Shown here: positions 21,598 through 21,623 of the stretch, one piece after another
How positions within the stretch are numbered: the first letter of the stretch is position 1
Layout: every line of letters begins with the position of its first letter
Program-made: the position numbers and the translations under genes
Notes under the pieces: model-generated
The model's database searches: none
Seen by the model: only the letters and a program-made list of their open reading frames with translations
Told to the model about the DNA's origin: nothing
Assembly: GCA_963169055.1 (NCBI GenBank)
Contig: CAUJFU010000149.1
Span: forward strand, 1-21,623
Length of the DNA stretch: 21,623 bases
Source of the DNA: Myxococcota bacterium
Lineage (GTDB): Bacteria; Myxococcota_C; UBA6777
Direction of reading: 5' to 3'

Positions 21598-21623
21598 GAA
21601 GCCTCTATTTTGTGATATGAAGC

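Larger units (their letters stand above)
20572..21623. other. Gene-free right flank rich in inverted repeats
   Basis: More than 1 kb without a convincing gene; overlapping frames on the minus strand follow palindromic repeats and show no recognisable protein motif. It contains a GAGGGC/GCCCTC hairpin soon after the membrane protein stop, an AT-rich patch with a stem-loop (20788-20809), a nested inverted-repeat block (20868-21006), REP-like palindromes (around 21117-21137, 21259-21275, 21378-21401), an inverted copy of the left-flank 54-bp repeat, and an element with 14-bp inverted ends (21476-21597). Confidence 0.7.

Overview
The window looks like a chromosomal stretch from a Gram-negative, deltaproteobacterial or Myxococcota-type bacterium. 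This is inferred from two large soluble Ser/Thr kinases with PATAN (DUF4388-like) tails and HRDISPDN catalytic loops, a YfbK-type VWA lipoprotein, an exported methyltransferase, Cys-rich extracytoplasmic domains, and moderately GC-rich DNA full of small interspersed palindromic repeats. I cannot name the genus. No rRNA, tRNA, CRISPR array or transposase gene was recognised.

Layout. 1-575: gene-free, repeat-rich. 576-8170, minus strand: one long gene set, in transcription order Ser/Thr kinase, membrane-anchored DGC zinc-binding protein, V4R-like protein, multi-TusA-domain protein, DsrE2-like protein, two DsrE-like proteins, and a small DGC protein. Most junctions are tight (a 4-base overlap, then gaps of 9 to 42 bases); the exception is about 190 bases before the TusA gene. 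8171-8501: intergenic, with a terminator-like hairpin and dyads. 8502-9686, minus: a cytochrome c-NnrU fusion. 9768-11813, minus: a second kinase, paralogous to the first. 11940-15755, minus: a large Eco57I/type IIG-like adenine methyltransferase containing three in-frame tandem repeats. 15951-18174, plus: an exported SAM methyltransferase and an APC permease. 18171-19742, minus: a VWA lipoprotein whose stop overlaps that of the permease. 19879-20571, plus: a multi-pass membrane protein. 20572-21623: gene-free, packed with inverted repeats.

The most notable content is 576-8170. It carries persulfide-carrier families (TusA, DsrE, DsrE2) and two DGC proteins behind a kinase that has a degenerate receiver-like domain and a PATAN domain. 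No rhodanese, DsrAB, Sox or heterodisulfide-reductase-like gene is visible. The TusA protein has two domains with the CPMP cysteine and, between them, a third degenerate one where Ser replaces Cys. One DGC protein links a cytoplasmic Cys domain through a membrane helix to a 12-cysteine outer domain. My inference is a kinase-controlled sulfur-relay or thiol/zinc signalling system; the sequence does not prove this.

The genome seems prone to short tandem duplication (three minisatellites in the methyltransferase gene, a 36-bp triplication at the permease/VWA junction). The two gene-free flanks share related repeats, including a 54-bp unit present in inverted orientation with 53 identical bases.
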